A stretch of 56,688 nucleotides of DNA from Bacillus bingmayongensis (GTDB lineage: Bacteria; Bacillota; Bacilli; Bacillales; Bacillaceae_G): positions 1 to 56,688 of the forward strand of contig NZ_AKCS01000020.1 in the NCBI RefSeq assembly GCF_000299035.1, in the 5' to 3' direction. The translations under genes were made by a program, and so were the position numbers. This document shows, in pieces, positions 1 through 7,096 of this stretch. The notes under the pieces are model-generated. The model did not search any database. It was not told the DNA's origin and saw only the letters and a program-made list of their open reading frames with translations. Positions within the stretch are counted from its first letter, which is position 1. Every line of letters begins with the position of its first letter.

Positions 1-36
1 GAGTGTCGGAAACCCTAAAGGGTTTCCCAACACTCT
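1..36 (-). terminator. hairpin at left edge, possible terminator/attenuator
   Basis: An imperfect inverted repeat, GAGTGT plus GGAAACCC pairing with GGGTTTCC plus ACACTC around a short loop. Any U-tract for minus-strand transcription would fall before position 1, so termination cannot be confirmed. A small open frame (15-59) on the same strand stops inside its loop. Confidence 0.35.
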
Positions 37-59
37 GAAGAAAGTTGTACTTTCTGCAT
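15..59 (-). CDS. candidate 14-residue leader peptide
   Basis: A minus-strand ATG at 59 follows a good ribosome binding site (GAGGTGAAGG, about 3-6 bases upstream) and opens a 14-codon frame reading MQKVQLSSECWETL before TAG. The stop falls in the loop of the 1-36 hairpin, and the first codons lie in a smaller hairpin (AGAAAGT/ACTTTCT). This layout resembles a translated leader ahead of an attenuator, but the downstream gene is outside the window and such a short frame can occur by chance. Confidence 0.25.
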   Translation of the reverse strand: MQKVQLSSECWETL

Positions 60-144
60 TTTCCTTCACCTCGTTTGATGGTAAAGGAACGTAATACAGC
101 TATTTGGATGTCTTGCAGTATGAATGAGGAAGAAATAGACAAAA

Positions 145-346
145 ATAAAAAGAGGTTCCCTTATAGGAACCTCCATACAACATCATACTACAGATGCGTT
201 ACGTTCCTTTGTAATGGGAAATGAACAGACTACTCCCTTGATAAAAGCACACAGCTTTTTTAAGAGTAATGCTATTCAATTGCTGATCCATTACAAAGTA
301 AATGTTGGCATACGTAGTAGACGTCCTTTCTTCCAAATAGGTTTGC
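145..346 (-). ncRNA. candidate rod-shaped small RNA (6S-like architecture)
   Basis: The minus strand has its own promoter (352-379) and a strong terminator (152-173), with no convincing coding frame between. The transcript can fold into a long rod. The outer helix pairs 309-319 with 186-197 and has a 2-nt internal mismatch. The middle helix is a perfect 11-bp pairing of 288-298 with 207-217. An asymmetric bubble follows, then 264-268 with 231-235, and an apical stem 254-259 with 243-248. A competing pairing (GTAATG at 291-296 with CATTAC near 265-270) is possible. A closing stem, central bubble and terminal stem in about 200 nt is the layout of 6S RNA, but I see no sequence identity that proves that family. 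A leaderless 19-codon frame starting near the 5' end is the alternative reading. Confidence 0.4.
152..173 (-). terminator. rho-independent terminator of the rod RNA
   Basis: Perfect 8-bp stem GAGGTTCC/GGAACCTC with a 6-nt loop, followed on the minus strand by a U-rich tract (TTTTTATTTTTG). Confidence 0.75.
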
Positions 347-351
347 TCATA

Positions 352-379
352 AGTATATCATAAAAGATTGAAAATTCAA
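352..379 (-). promoter_or_regulatory. sigma-A-like promoter for the rod RNA
   Basis: On the minus strand TTGAAT (379-374) and TATACT (357-352) are separated by 16 bases. Predicted transcription start is near 345. Confidence 0.5.
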
Positions 380-398
380 AATAAATTACATGAAAAAA

Positions 399-422
399 CA
401 CCAGCTAAAGTAATAGCTGGTG
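399..422 (-). terminator. terminator after the DUF3055 gene
   Basis: Perfect 8-bp stem CACCAGCT/AGCTGGTG followed by a run of T on the minus strand, directly after the stop codon at 430. Confidence 0.75.
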
Positions 423-429
423 CATAATA

Positions 430-696
430 CTATATAAGTTCGAATAAGAATGAGCGTAGTTCCTCTGCAATTTCTTCAGAAACAGAAAAAGCGTGCTCTA
501 AGTAGCCGGGTTCGTTTAAATCGTCGGTACCGATGATTGCAAATTTATTGCGCTGCATATCAAGGACAATTGTTTTACCGTAATGACGATCGGAATATAA
601 AAGCGCTAAATCGTGGCGCTCATTTTCTCCCATAAAGCTAACGAAACGCGTTTTTGTATCGACTGTATCGTCGTAAAGAAAGAAACGTTCTTCCAT
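430..696 (-). CDS. DUF3055 / SAV0927-family protein
   Basis: This 88-residue acidic soluble protein has the start I associate with the DUF3055 (SAV0927) family of Firmicutes (MEERFFLYDDTVDTKTRFVS). The family's function is unknown. It has no signal peptide or membrane segment. The ATG follows AAAGGAG by about 10 bases. It lies 19 bp downstream of glpX on the same strand and ends in a terminator, so the two are probably cotranscribed. The family name comes from memory of the sequence, and no catalytic motif is visible. Confidence 0.75.
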   Translation of the reverse strand: MEERFFLYDDTVDTKTRFVSFMGENERHDLALLYSDRHYGKTIVLDMQRNKFAIIGTDDLNEPGYLEHAFSVSEEIAEELRSFLFELI

Positions 697-715
697 ACTA
701 CACAGGCTCCTTTTT

Positions 716-1687
716 TTAAATATCTAAGTTTAAGTGAGGTTTATGATCTAAATGATGATGCGTTTTAATAAAGCGTACTGTTCTTGTTTTGTAGCGCATA
801 ACGATAGAATACGTTTCTGCTAAATCCCCACCAAGGAATTTAACACCATCTAATAGCTCACCAGCGGATACACCTGTTGCTGAGAAGATTGCATCATCAC
901 CTGATACTAAGTCATCTAACATAAGAAGTTGACGAGGATCTTCTAATCCCATTTTACGGCAACGTGCTTCTTCTTCTTCGTTCATTGGAACTAAGCGTGC
1001 TTGCATTTCGCCTTCAAGGCATTTTAGTGCTGCTGCAGAGATAACCCCTTCTGGAGCACCGCCAATACCAACGAATAAATCGATACCTGTTCCTGGAAGA
1101 GCTGTTGCGATTGACGCACCAACATCGCCATCACCAAATAGTTTTACACGTGCACCTTTTGCACGCACACGGTCAATAATATCTTGATGACGTTCACGTT
1201 CTTGGACGATAACCGTTAGGTCACGAATTTTTTTATTGTTTGCTTCTGCTACAATTTCAATTGTTTTTTCAATTGGATCATCTAAGCTAATTTTACCAGC
1301 TGCTTTTGGACCAACCGCGATTTTTTCCATGTACATATCCGGAGCATGAAGAAGGTTTCCTTTATCTGCGATTGCGATAACTGCCATTGCATTTGCAAGG
1401 CCTTTGGCAACAATGTTTGTACCTTCTAATGGGTCAACAGCGATATCAACTTCTGGACCGTTACCTGTTCCTAGTTTTTCACCAATATACAACATTGGTG
1501 CTTCATCAAGTTCTCCTTCACCAATTACAACAGTACCCGCCATGTTTACTGAATCAAACATATCACGCATAGCTGTAGTTGCTGCATCATCTGCTTCGTT
1601 TTTCTTTCCGCGGCCCATCCATTGTGCGGATGCTAAGGCTGCTGCTTCTGTTACACGGACAATTTCTAATGCGAGTTCACGTTCCAA
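716..1687 (-). CDS. glpX: class II fructose-1,6-bisphosphatase GlpX
   Basis: GlpX hydrolyses fructose 1,6-bisphosphate to fructose 6-phosphate, the committed step of gluconeogenesis, in the cytosol with a divalent metal. The 323-residue product has the normal family length. It shows the lithium-sensitive phosphatase metal motifs: [10 protein letters not shown] (residues 56-65) and DPLEGTN (85-91), preceded by [14 protein letters not shown]. The start is TTG, nine bases after GGAGG, and no better ATG lies nearby. It heads a minus-strand pair with the DUF3055 gene. B. cereus-group genomes commonly carry a second glpX elsewhere, so this may be one of two paralogues. Confidence 0.93.
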   Translation of the reverse strand: MERELALEIVRVTEAAALASAQWMGRGKKNEADDAATTAMRDMFDSVNMAGTVVIGEGELDEAPMLYIGEKLGTGNGPEVDIAVDPLEGTNIVAKGLANAMAVIAIADKGNLLHAPDMYMEKIAVGPKAAGKISLDDPIEKTIEIVAEANNKKIRDLTVIVQERERHQDIIDRVRAKGARVKLFGDGDVGASIATALPGTGIDLFVGIGGAPEGVISAAALKCLEGEMQARLVPMNEEEEARCRKMGLEDPRQLLMLDDLVSGDDAIFSATGVSAGELLDGVKFLGGDLAETYSIVMRYKTRTVRFIKTHHHLDHKPHLNLDI

Positions 1688-1834
1688 GGTGACATTCCTC
1701 CAATTTCAAAAATCATACAGTTATAACTATAACAAATAACGAGGAAAAGGTGAATTCGAAAAATTGTCGATTTTTTCAGAAGAAACGGTTACAATTAAAA
1801 TGTAAATGCTTTTATTTCCAGGTAGGTGACATTC

Positions 1835-2275
1835 ATGTACTTTGTAGACAGAAAAAAAATAGAACAAATGTTAACATGTTTAGAGCAGGTAGTGGATACA
1901 TTTCAAGAGAAGCAGCAATATGAAACTCCTTTTGAATATTACGCATTAGAGCGTATGTCGCATCTTGTCATTGATTGCATATTAGATGTTGGAAATGCAA
2001 TGATTGATGGATTTATTATGCGTGATCCAGGAAGTTACGAAGATATTATTGATATTTTAATGGATGAAAAAGTCATAAGCGCGGAAGAAGGAGAAGGAAT
2101 AAAAGAAGTGATTCTTCTTCGGAAAATGCTTATGCAAGATTATATTCAAATGAACCATGAAGAATTATATACAACGATTCAAAAACAAATCGCTGTGGTA
2201 CAGAAATACCCTGCGAATATTCGCCGTTACTTAGAAAAGGAATTAGGACCTGTATCTGCTTTTGTAGCAGAATAA
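1835..2275 (+). CDS. yutE: YutE, HepT-like DUF86 protein lacking the catalytic histidine
   Basis: This 146-residue all-alpha protein belongs to the DUF86/HepT-like family and corresponds to B. subtilis YutE. HepT toxins are HEPN ribonucleases that pair with an MNT nucleotidyltransferase antitoxin and carry an R-X(4-6)-H-X-Y motif. Here the equivalent stretch is RKMLMQDY, with glutamine where the histidine is expected, and no MNT gene is adjacent. It is therefore probably not an active HepT nuclease. ATG 1835 is preferred over GTG 1826 because the ribosome binding site AGGTAGG covers the latter. It diverges from glpX and ends at a terminator. Confidence 0.8.
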   Translation: MYFVDRKKIEQMLTCLEQVVDTFQEKQQYETPFEYYALERMSHLVIDCILDVGNAMIDGFIMRDPGSYEDIIDILMDEKVISAEEGEGIKEVILLRKMLMQDYIQMNHEELYTTIQKQIAVVQKYPANIRRYLEKELGPVSAFVAE

Positions 2276-2285
2276 GTGTATGGAT

Positions 2286-2323
2286 AAGATCCCCATTCAC
2301 CTTTTTGGGGGTCTTATATTTTT
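2286..2323 (+). terminator. terminator after yutE
   Basis: Stem AAGATCCCC/GGGGGTCTT with a 12-nt loop, then a T-rich tract. Confidence 0.7.
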
Positions 2324-2355
2324 ATGCAGGCGCTTAAAAGAAAGAAGGGTGAGAG

Positions 2356-2988
2356 ATGGGGGAAGCACGTACAACGAAGGAAGAAATTGTACAGCTTTTA
2401 AAAATAAATGGTGAACAAACGGTTGGATCGCTAGCGGAATCTTTGGAGATTACAGAGATGGCAGTACGTCGTCATTTAAGTAAGCTTGAGAAAGAAGAAA
2501 TAATCCAATCGAAAATGGTGCGCCAACATGTAGGAAGGCCAACATATGTATACGCCCTAAGTCAAAAAGGCGAAGATTCATTTCCGAAAGATTATAAGCA
2601 ATTTGCTTTAGGGATGTTAGAGGATTTAGAGCAAATTGGTGATGAAACCATTGTAAATGCCATTTTAAAGGCAAGGACGAATCGGATGGAGGAGCAATTA
2701 CAAAAACGAGTAAGTCGCCGAGAGAATGTATTGCAGAAGCTTAGGGAGGTTACCGTTATCCAAGAGGAAAATGGATATATGGTACAAGTGAAGCAAGATG
2801 GGGAAAACTCATACATATTACAAAAACAAAATTGTCCATTAAAGGCTGTTGCTGAAAAATATCCACAGCTTTGTTTGGAGGAAGAAAATATGTATAAGCG
2901 GTTGTTTTCTGATGAAGATGTGAAAGTGTTATCAAATATGTGCGATGGTGACTGTCACTGTTCGTATCACATACAAGAGAAAAAATGA
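2356..2988 (+). CDS. SufR-like Fe-S sensing transcriptional regulator
   Basis: This 210-residue protein has an N-terminal winged helix (about residues 7-70, DeoR/MarR-like, with MAVRRHLSKLE as the recognition region). Its C-terminal half contains cysteines at 160, 173, 196, 200 and 202. C160-x12-C173 followed by a CxxxCxC cluster resembles the Fe-S ligand pattern of cyanobacterial SufR, a repressor of Fe-S assembly genes that loses its cluster under stress. Fe-S assembly genes (yutI, yutM) lie 10-18 kb away in this window. ATG 2356 follows AAGAAGGGTG. It stands alone between two terminators. The SufR relation rests on the pattern only; its targets are not known. Confidence 0.7.
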   Translation: MGEARTTKEEIVQLLKINGEQTVGSLAESLEITEMAVRRHLSKLEKEEIIQSKMVRQHVGRPTYVYALSQKGEDSFPKDYKQFALGMLEDLEQIGDETIVNAILKARTNRMEEQLQKRVSRRENVLQKLREVTVIQEENGYMVQVKQDGENSYILQKQNCPLKAVAEKYPQLCLEEENMYKRLFSDEDVKVLSNMCDGDCHCSYHIQEKK

Positions 2989-2998
2989 ACGTTATGGG

Positions 2999-3023
2999 AC
3001 GCTTTTAGACGAAGCGTTTTTTT
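2999..3023 (+). terminator. terminator after the SufR-like gene
   Basis: Stem ACGCTT/AAGCGT followed by seven T residues. Confidence 0.75.
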
Positions 3024-3086
3024 CTTTGGCAAAAGCGGTTAATATAAGAAGGTATGAACGCTAGGACAAAAAGGAGAGAGACATAG

Positions 3087-3851
3087 ATGTATAAAGGCTA
3101 TTTAATCGACTTAGACGGTACAATGTATCGCGGTGAAGAACAAATTGAAGAAGCGAGTGACTTTGTAAAGGCCTTGCAGGAGCGCGGTATCCCATATTTG
3201 TTTGTAACAAATAATTCAACACGTAAACCAGAGCAAGTGGCAGAGAAGCTTGTTCGTTTTGATATTCCAGCTAAGCCAGAGCAAGTTTTTACAACGAGCA
3301 TGGCGACAGCAAACTTTATTTATGACCGTAAACAAGATGCGTCTGTTTATATGATTGGTGAAGAAGGATTGCATGACGCACTTGTGGAAAAAGGATTCAA
3401 GCTTGTGGATGAAAATCCTGATTTTGTTGTTGTTGGATTAGATCGTGAAATTACATATGAAAAGCTAGCGAAGGCATGTCTTGCAGTACGTAATGGCGCG
3501 ACATTTATTTCAACAAATGGAGATATTGCCATTCCAACTGAGCGTGGTTTACTACCAGGGAACGGTTCATTAACATCTGTTGTTACAGTATCCACAGGTG
3601 TAGATCCAATTTTTATCGGTAAACCAGAATCCATTATTATGGAGCAAGCATTAAAAGTACTTGGCATGGCGAAAGAAGAGGCGCTAATGGTTGGGGATAA
3701 CTATGATACTGACATTTTAGCGGGGATAAATGCTGGTATGCATACGCTTCTTGTCCACACTGGAGTCACAACTGTGGAGAAGTTAACGGAATATGATGTG
3801 CAACCAACTCATGTTGTGCATAACTTAACGGAGTGGATTGAGAAGATGTAA
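3087..3851 (+). CDS. yutF: YutF, NagD-family HAD sugar/nitrophenyl phosphatase
   Basis: This 254-residue cytosolic HAD hydrolase is of the NagD/AraL subgroup (TIGR01457 type). Motif I is DLDGT (residues 8-12), motif II is in VTNNSTRKPE (near 41-50), and the GKPE plus MVGDNYDTDI stretch near the C-terminus gives motifs III and IV. The cap between motifs II and III is the C2 type of this group. Family members dephosphorylate small sugar phosphates or nucleotides with broad specificity. ATG 3087 follows GGAGAGAG. It occupies its B. subtilis position next to yutE. Confidence 0.88.
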   Translation: MYKGYLIDLDGTMYRGEEQIEEASDFVKALQERGIPYLFVTNNSTRKPEQVAEKLVRFDIPAKPEQVFTTSMATANFIYDRKQDASVYMIGEEGLHDALVEKGFKLVDENPDFVVVGLDREITYEKLAKACLAVRNGATFISTNGDIAIPTERGLLPGNGSLTSVVTVSTGVDPIFIGKPESIIMEQALKVLGMAKEEALMVGDNYDTDILAGINAGMHTLLVHTGVTTVEKLTEYDVQPTHVVHNLTEWIEKM

Positions 3852-3858
3852 TAATGAG

Positions 3859-3887
3859 CAGGCAATCTTTTAGGTTGCCTGTTTTTT
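3859..3887 (+). terminator. terminator after yutF
   Basis: Stem CAGGCAA/TTGCCTG followed by six T residues. Confidence 0.8.
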
Positions 3888-3998
3888 ATGCATAATTGCA
3901 TATTTGATATGTGGATATAAAAGGTAAAATTAATTTATTAGTATATAAAGTGTTTGTGTTATTAATGGATATATGCAATAGAGATAGGAGGAATAGAA

Positions 3999-4529
3999 TT
4001 GTATATAATGTCTATTATTATCCTTGTTTTAACGTTGTGTATTTTAGGCTTTGCTATATGGAAAATATATAAAATAAAAAGTGTGCAAAATGGTATTGGA
4101 GAGCTCATCGCTACTTATCCACGTAAAAAAAGCCGTTGGTTCACATTGCTTGGTCCAGCTTATTTCTTTGTACAACTTATACTCACATACGTTCGGTATA
4201 TAGATGGAGAAATTGATAGCTTCGAACTATTTTTACTCAAAATAGGAGCTTACATGGTAGCGATTTGTTTTATGATCCTTTTCGTGATTCATCTAATTAA
4301 AGACGTCAAGGTGTATGAAAAGGGAGTTATTGATGGGATGAATTACTATTTTTATGCAGAATTAAAGGGTTATAAAACATCCACATGGGAAAATCCGAAA
4401 GAAAATATCTTCTTATATCGTGGGCAAGAAAAGTGGCATGATAATGTGAACTTACTCATCAGGCAAGAAGATATGAGTGAGCTAGAAAACATTCTACAAA
4501 GATATATTCCTAAGCTTATCATGAAATGA
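3999..4529 (+). CDS. hypothetical membrane protein
   Basis: I do not recognise this 176-residue protein. It has a membrane segment at the very N-terminus (about residues 3-22), a basic stretch, two further hydrophobic segments (about 49-65 and 80-103), and then a soluble C-terminal region of about 70 residues. The start is TTG at 3999, seven bases after a perfect AGGAGG; the in-frame ATG at 4008 is too far from that site. It is a single gene ending in a bidirectional terminator. Confidence 0.6.
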   Translation: MYIMSIIILVLTLCILGFAIWKIYKIKSVQNGIGELIATYPRKKSRWFTLLGPAYFFVQLILTYVRYIDGEIDSFELFLLKIGAYMVAICFMILFVIHLIKDVKVYEKGVIDGMNYYFYAELKGYKTSTWENPKENIFLYRGQEKWHDNVNLLIRQEDMSELENILQRYIPKLIMK

Positions 4530-4530
4530 A

Positions 4531-4555
4531 AAATCCACCTTATAAAGGTGGATTT
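4531..4555. terminator. bidirectional terminator between convergent genes
   Basis: Perfect 11-bp stem AAATCCACCTT/AAGGTGGATTT with a three-base loop, flanked by A and T runs so that it can serve both strands. Confidence 0.85.
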
Positions 4556-4559
4556 TTCA

Positions 4560-5141
4560 TTAAAATACGCGATTCACTACTTCTTTCACTTCTTCAAGAT
4601 ATTGTTTTCTCACATCGTTATCCACAGCAGGAACACTTGTATAGAATGTGTGTTCTAACGTTTCAATTCCTGTAAATTCAAAAATACCAGCATCCGTTGT
4701 TTTCTTCATTGCGTCAAACATGCCACTTGCTGTATACGCTTCTTTCGTATTCCCCATTGTGGATAATAACAATCCTTTTTTACCACTTAGTAACTTTTCA
4801 ATTCCATTTTCACCGTAAGCATACGCAAAGCCATGGCTAAACACACGGTCAACATATCCTTTTAAGATTGCTGGAAGACCCGCCCACCAAACTGGATAAA
4901 TAAATGTGATGTTATCAGCCCAAGTGATATGTTCTTGTTCTTCTTTAATATCAGCTGGCGTACTCCCTTGAGAAAAGGAAACAAAATCAGAAGCGTTTAA
5001 TACTGGATTGAAGTTTAATTCATATAAGTCACGAACGCGTACTTCATGATCTTTTCCTTCTAGTTCAGCTTGTACTGTTTCTAAAATTGCATGGTTAAAA
5101 CTTTGTGGATTTGGATGTGCATAAACGATTAAATGTTTCAT
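4560..5141 (-). CDS. NAD(P)H-dependent oxidoreductase, NQO/KefF flavodoxin fold
   Basis: This 193-residue FMN-dependent oxidoreductase is of the flavodoxin_2 family. The N-terminus MKHLIVYAHPNPQSFNHAI is the FMN phosphate-binding strand and loop. The central PVWWAGLPAILKGYVDRVFSHGFAY stretch is typical of NQO/KefF-like quinone reductases. Such enzymes transfer two electrons from NAD(P)H to quinones or other electrophiles. The ATG at 5141 follows GGAGGAACAAAC; a longer upstream frame lacks a binding site. It lies downstream of a broken MBL-fold gene on the same strand. Confidence 0.85.
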   Translation of the reverse strand: MKHLIVYAHPNPQSFNHAILETVQAELEGKDHEVRVRDLYELNFNPVLNASDFVSFSQGSTPADIKEEQEHITWADNITFIYPVWWAGLPAILKGYVDRVFSHGFAYAYGENGIEKLLSGKKGLLLSTMGNTKEAYTASGMFDAMKKTTDAGIFEFTGIETLEHTFYTSVPAVDNDVRKQYLEEVKEVVNRVF

Positions 5142-5212
5142 GTTTGTTCCTCCTATTTGTGGATATGTAGATAGTTTGTTCAAATAATAAAGGGTTATTG
5201 TAAATATTTTAG

Positions 5213-5590
5213 TTATAATTTTGGAGTTACGTCAAATGATGTAACTCTATCAACAGGGATAGGGAAACATCTCCTAATATTATCCCAAAGCAACATCCCG
5301 CCATGACCAACAAAGACCCGCTTTGGTTGATAACTCATTGCTTTGTGGATATGGTTGTGGACTTGTTCCATATCGTCAGCGAAGTAATGAATGTTTGGAG
5401 CATGAGGAGATAGAATGCCCCCCAAAATGCCCGCCCATCAGTAAGTCGCCAATAATAGCGTCCTGGTTCTCTAAAATAATAGAGAGTGAACCTGCTGTGT
5501 GACCGGGAGTATGTATAACTTTACCAGGAACGCCGTAATCTTTAAGAGTAAATCCATCACGAATAATAATATCAGGCTCAAAACCTTCTA
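5213..5590 (-). pseudogene. metallo-beta-lactamase-fold hydrolase, truncated and frameshifted
   Basis: Two minus-strand frames together encode the C-terminal part of an MBL-fold hydrolase. The first (from about 5590) reads HTPGHTAGSLSIIL and then GDLLMGG, both hallmark MBL motifs. The frame then shifts inside a G-rich run near 5425, and the second frame continues with HYFADDMEQ through VFVGHGG to the end at 5213. The N-terminal half with the HxHxDH metal motif is missing. The remaining 5' end abuts the stop codon of the vWA gene, which points to a deletion junction at about 5590-5595. Confidence 0.75.
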
Positions 5591-5592
5591 TT

Positions 5593-6261
5593 TTAGATTA
5601 AAATGCGTTTCTCCTTTGCCTCTTTTATCCACGTCGGAAGTTCATTCAATAAGTTGTTATACAGCATTTCATCTGTTGTTTTTTCGATATCGCGAATGTG
5701 GAAAAAGTTAGCGTTATCGATGAAACGGCCGTCCATCTCGTCTAGCTTTCTTAAAACATCAAATTTTCCGTTGCCGATGCCGACAAACTGCCAAAAAATC
5801 GGTTGGTTAGAAGAGAATACAATCGGTTTTTGAATGCCTTTTTTACAACCACCATCGTTAATGAAAATAACAAAGGCAGGCTCTTCACTTTTCTCCTCAA
5901 TCGTGTATTTTCTAATGATATCTTCCATTACTTGTGGCTCGTCATTTCGGCCAAATTTATGAATGGAGTTATTATTTAAAATGTGATTTTCTACGTAATT
6001 AGCAAAGTCTTTCTCGGTAACAGATGGTAATCTTGAAAATTCATTATCGTATACCCAAATATCTAGCGAACCATCATCATCGAATTGACTCGCAACTGCA
6101 AGAACACGTTCAACAACTTCTTGGACAGTGCCGTTTTTATATAGTGTTCGCATTGATCCGGAAATGTCTAATACGAGCGCAACTTTTGCGACAACTCCTG
6201 TTAATTTCTTTTTTTCTAATACAACGCGTACCGCTTCTTTTCTTAATGTAATAGTTCCCAT
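5593..6261 (-). CDS. TerF/TerY-type vWA protein of the tellurite-stress operon
   Basis: This 222-residue protein is a von Willebrand factor A domain of the TerF/TerY class. The MIDAS motif DISGS is at residues 32-36, preceded by LRKEAVRVVLEKKKL, which is typical of Ter vWA proteins. Ter vWA proteins are thought to bridge the biosynthetic enzymes and TerD calcium-binding proteins. ATG 6261 follows AAAGGAGCG; the longer upstream frame runs into the HAD gene. It is the last gene of the five-gene operon, 22 bp after the HAD gene. Its stop codon abuts the MBL pseudogene, so the last few residues may be altered by that junction. Confidence 0.8.
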   Translation of the reverse strand: MGTITLRKEAVRVVLEKKKLTGVVAKVALVLDISGSMRTLYKNGTVQEVVERVLAVASQFDDDGSLDIWVYDNEFSRLPSVTEKDFANYVENHILNNNSIHKFGRNDEPQVMEDIIRKYTIEEKSEEPAFVIFINDGGCKKGIQKPIVFSSNQPIFWQFVGIGNGKFDVLRKLDEMDGRFIDNANFFHIRDIEKTTDEMLYNNLLNELPTWIKEAKEKRILI

Positions 6262-6283
6262 TTTAATCGCTCCTTTTACCAAT

Positions 6284-7096
6284 TTAGGCAGTAGGAAGAG
6301 AGGTGTGGATAAGTTTAAGGGCTGTACTGACAATTTCCTCTGCTGCATATATACCAATTTCATTTGTTCTTACAATGTGAGGTAATAAACTTTTTTGTTT
6401 TGTTTCAAGTTCACCGTGAATAGGGGCAATTGCATGGTTAGCCCCTTCTAACATGCATAAATCAAGTAAGGAATCTCCAGCAGTAATTACGGTTGTTGTC
6501 TGGAGTTTTTCTTGTACATACTGGACAGCATCCCATTTGTTCACAGGCTTTGGCACAAAATATAATTTTCTGCCTTGCAATGAATGAGTCCATCCTTGTT
6601 TATCAAGCCAAGTGGTGAATGAATGTAATTCGTCGTATGGAATATTGTCACGCTTAATGATGCAGTAGTGAAATAAATCATCTGCTGTTTTTTGTGAAGT
6701 GACCCATTCTTCATGAGCGATATTTTGAAATTCTGTTAGAATGTCTTCTTTCTCCATGCATGCTGCTAAGCGCTTTGTTTGTATGTTCTTCCAAGTGCTA
6801 TCTTGTTTGCCATTGTGAAGAATATTTCCACCGTTGCTCGTAATCGCATATTCCGGAATGACTTCTGTTTGAAATAGTGTGATGCGTTGAAACTGTTCCA
6901 TTGTTCGTGTTGTAACTGGGATGAATTGTGCTTGTAATTGTAGTTCTTTTAATAAAGAGATAGTTTTGTGTGTAATAAAAGAGATCTCTTTACCGTCTAA
7001 CGTCTCGATAAGTTGAATGTGTTCATCTTCTATAGAAGTACGAAATGCTTTACGTGAATATATAAGCGTTTGATCAAGGTCACTTGCAAAAATCAT
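6284..7096 (-). CDS. HAD-family phosphatase of the Ter biosynthetic module
   Basis: This 270-residue Cof-type HAD hydrolase carries motif I DLDQT (residues 6-10) and the late motif ITAGDSLLDLCML. In the scheme of Ter-dependent stress systems by Anantharaman and colleagues, a HAD phosphatase accompanies PRTase and CitE-like enzymes in a predicted nucleoside-like metabolite pathway. ATG 7096 overlaps the StiP stop codon (ATGA) and is preceded by GGGAGG. No biochemical role is demonstrated, and its phosphorylated substrate is unknown. Confidence 0.82.
   Translation of the reverse strand: MIFASDLDQTLIYSRKAFRTSIEDEHIQLIETLDGKEISFITHKTISLLKELQLQAQFIPVTTRTMEQFQRITLFQTEVIPEYAITSNGGNILHNGKQDSTWKNIQTKRLAACMEKEDILTEFQNIAHEEWVTSQKTADDLFHYCIIKRDNIPYDELHSFTTWLDKQGWTHSLQGRKLYFVPKPVNKWDAVQYVQEKLQTTTVITAGDSLLDLCMLEGANHAIAPIHGELETKQKSLLPHIVRTNEIGIYAAEEIVSTALKLIHTSLPTA

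Noticed and set aside
1404-1739. 111-codon plus-strand frame opposite glpX
   Set aside because: It is antisense to the well-supported glpX gene with no initiation signal.
1760-1785. Operator between glpX and yutE (GAAAAAT...ATTTTTTC)
   Set aside because: It is a low-complexity A/T inverted repeat that recurs by chance in this composition.
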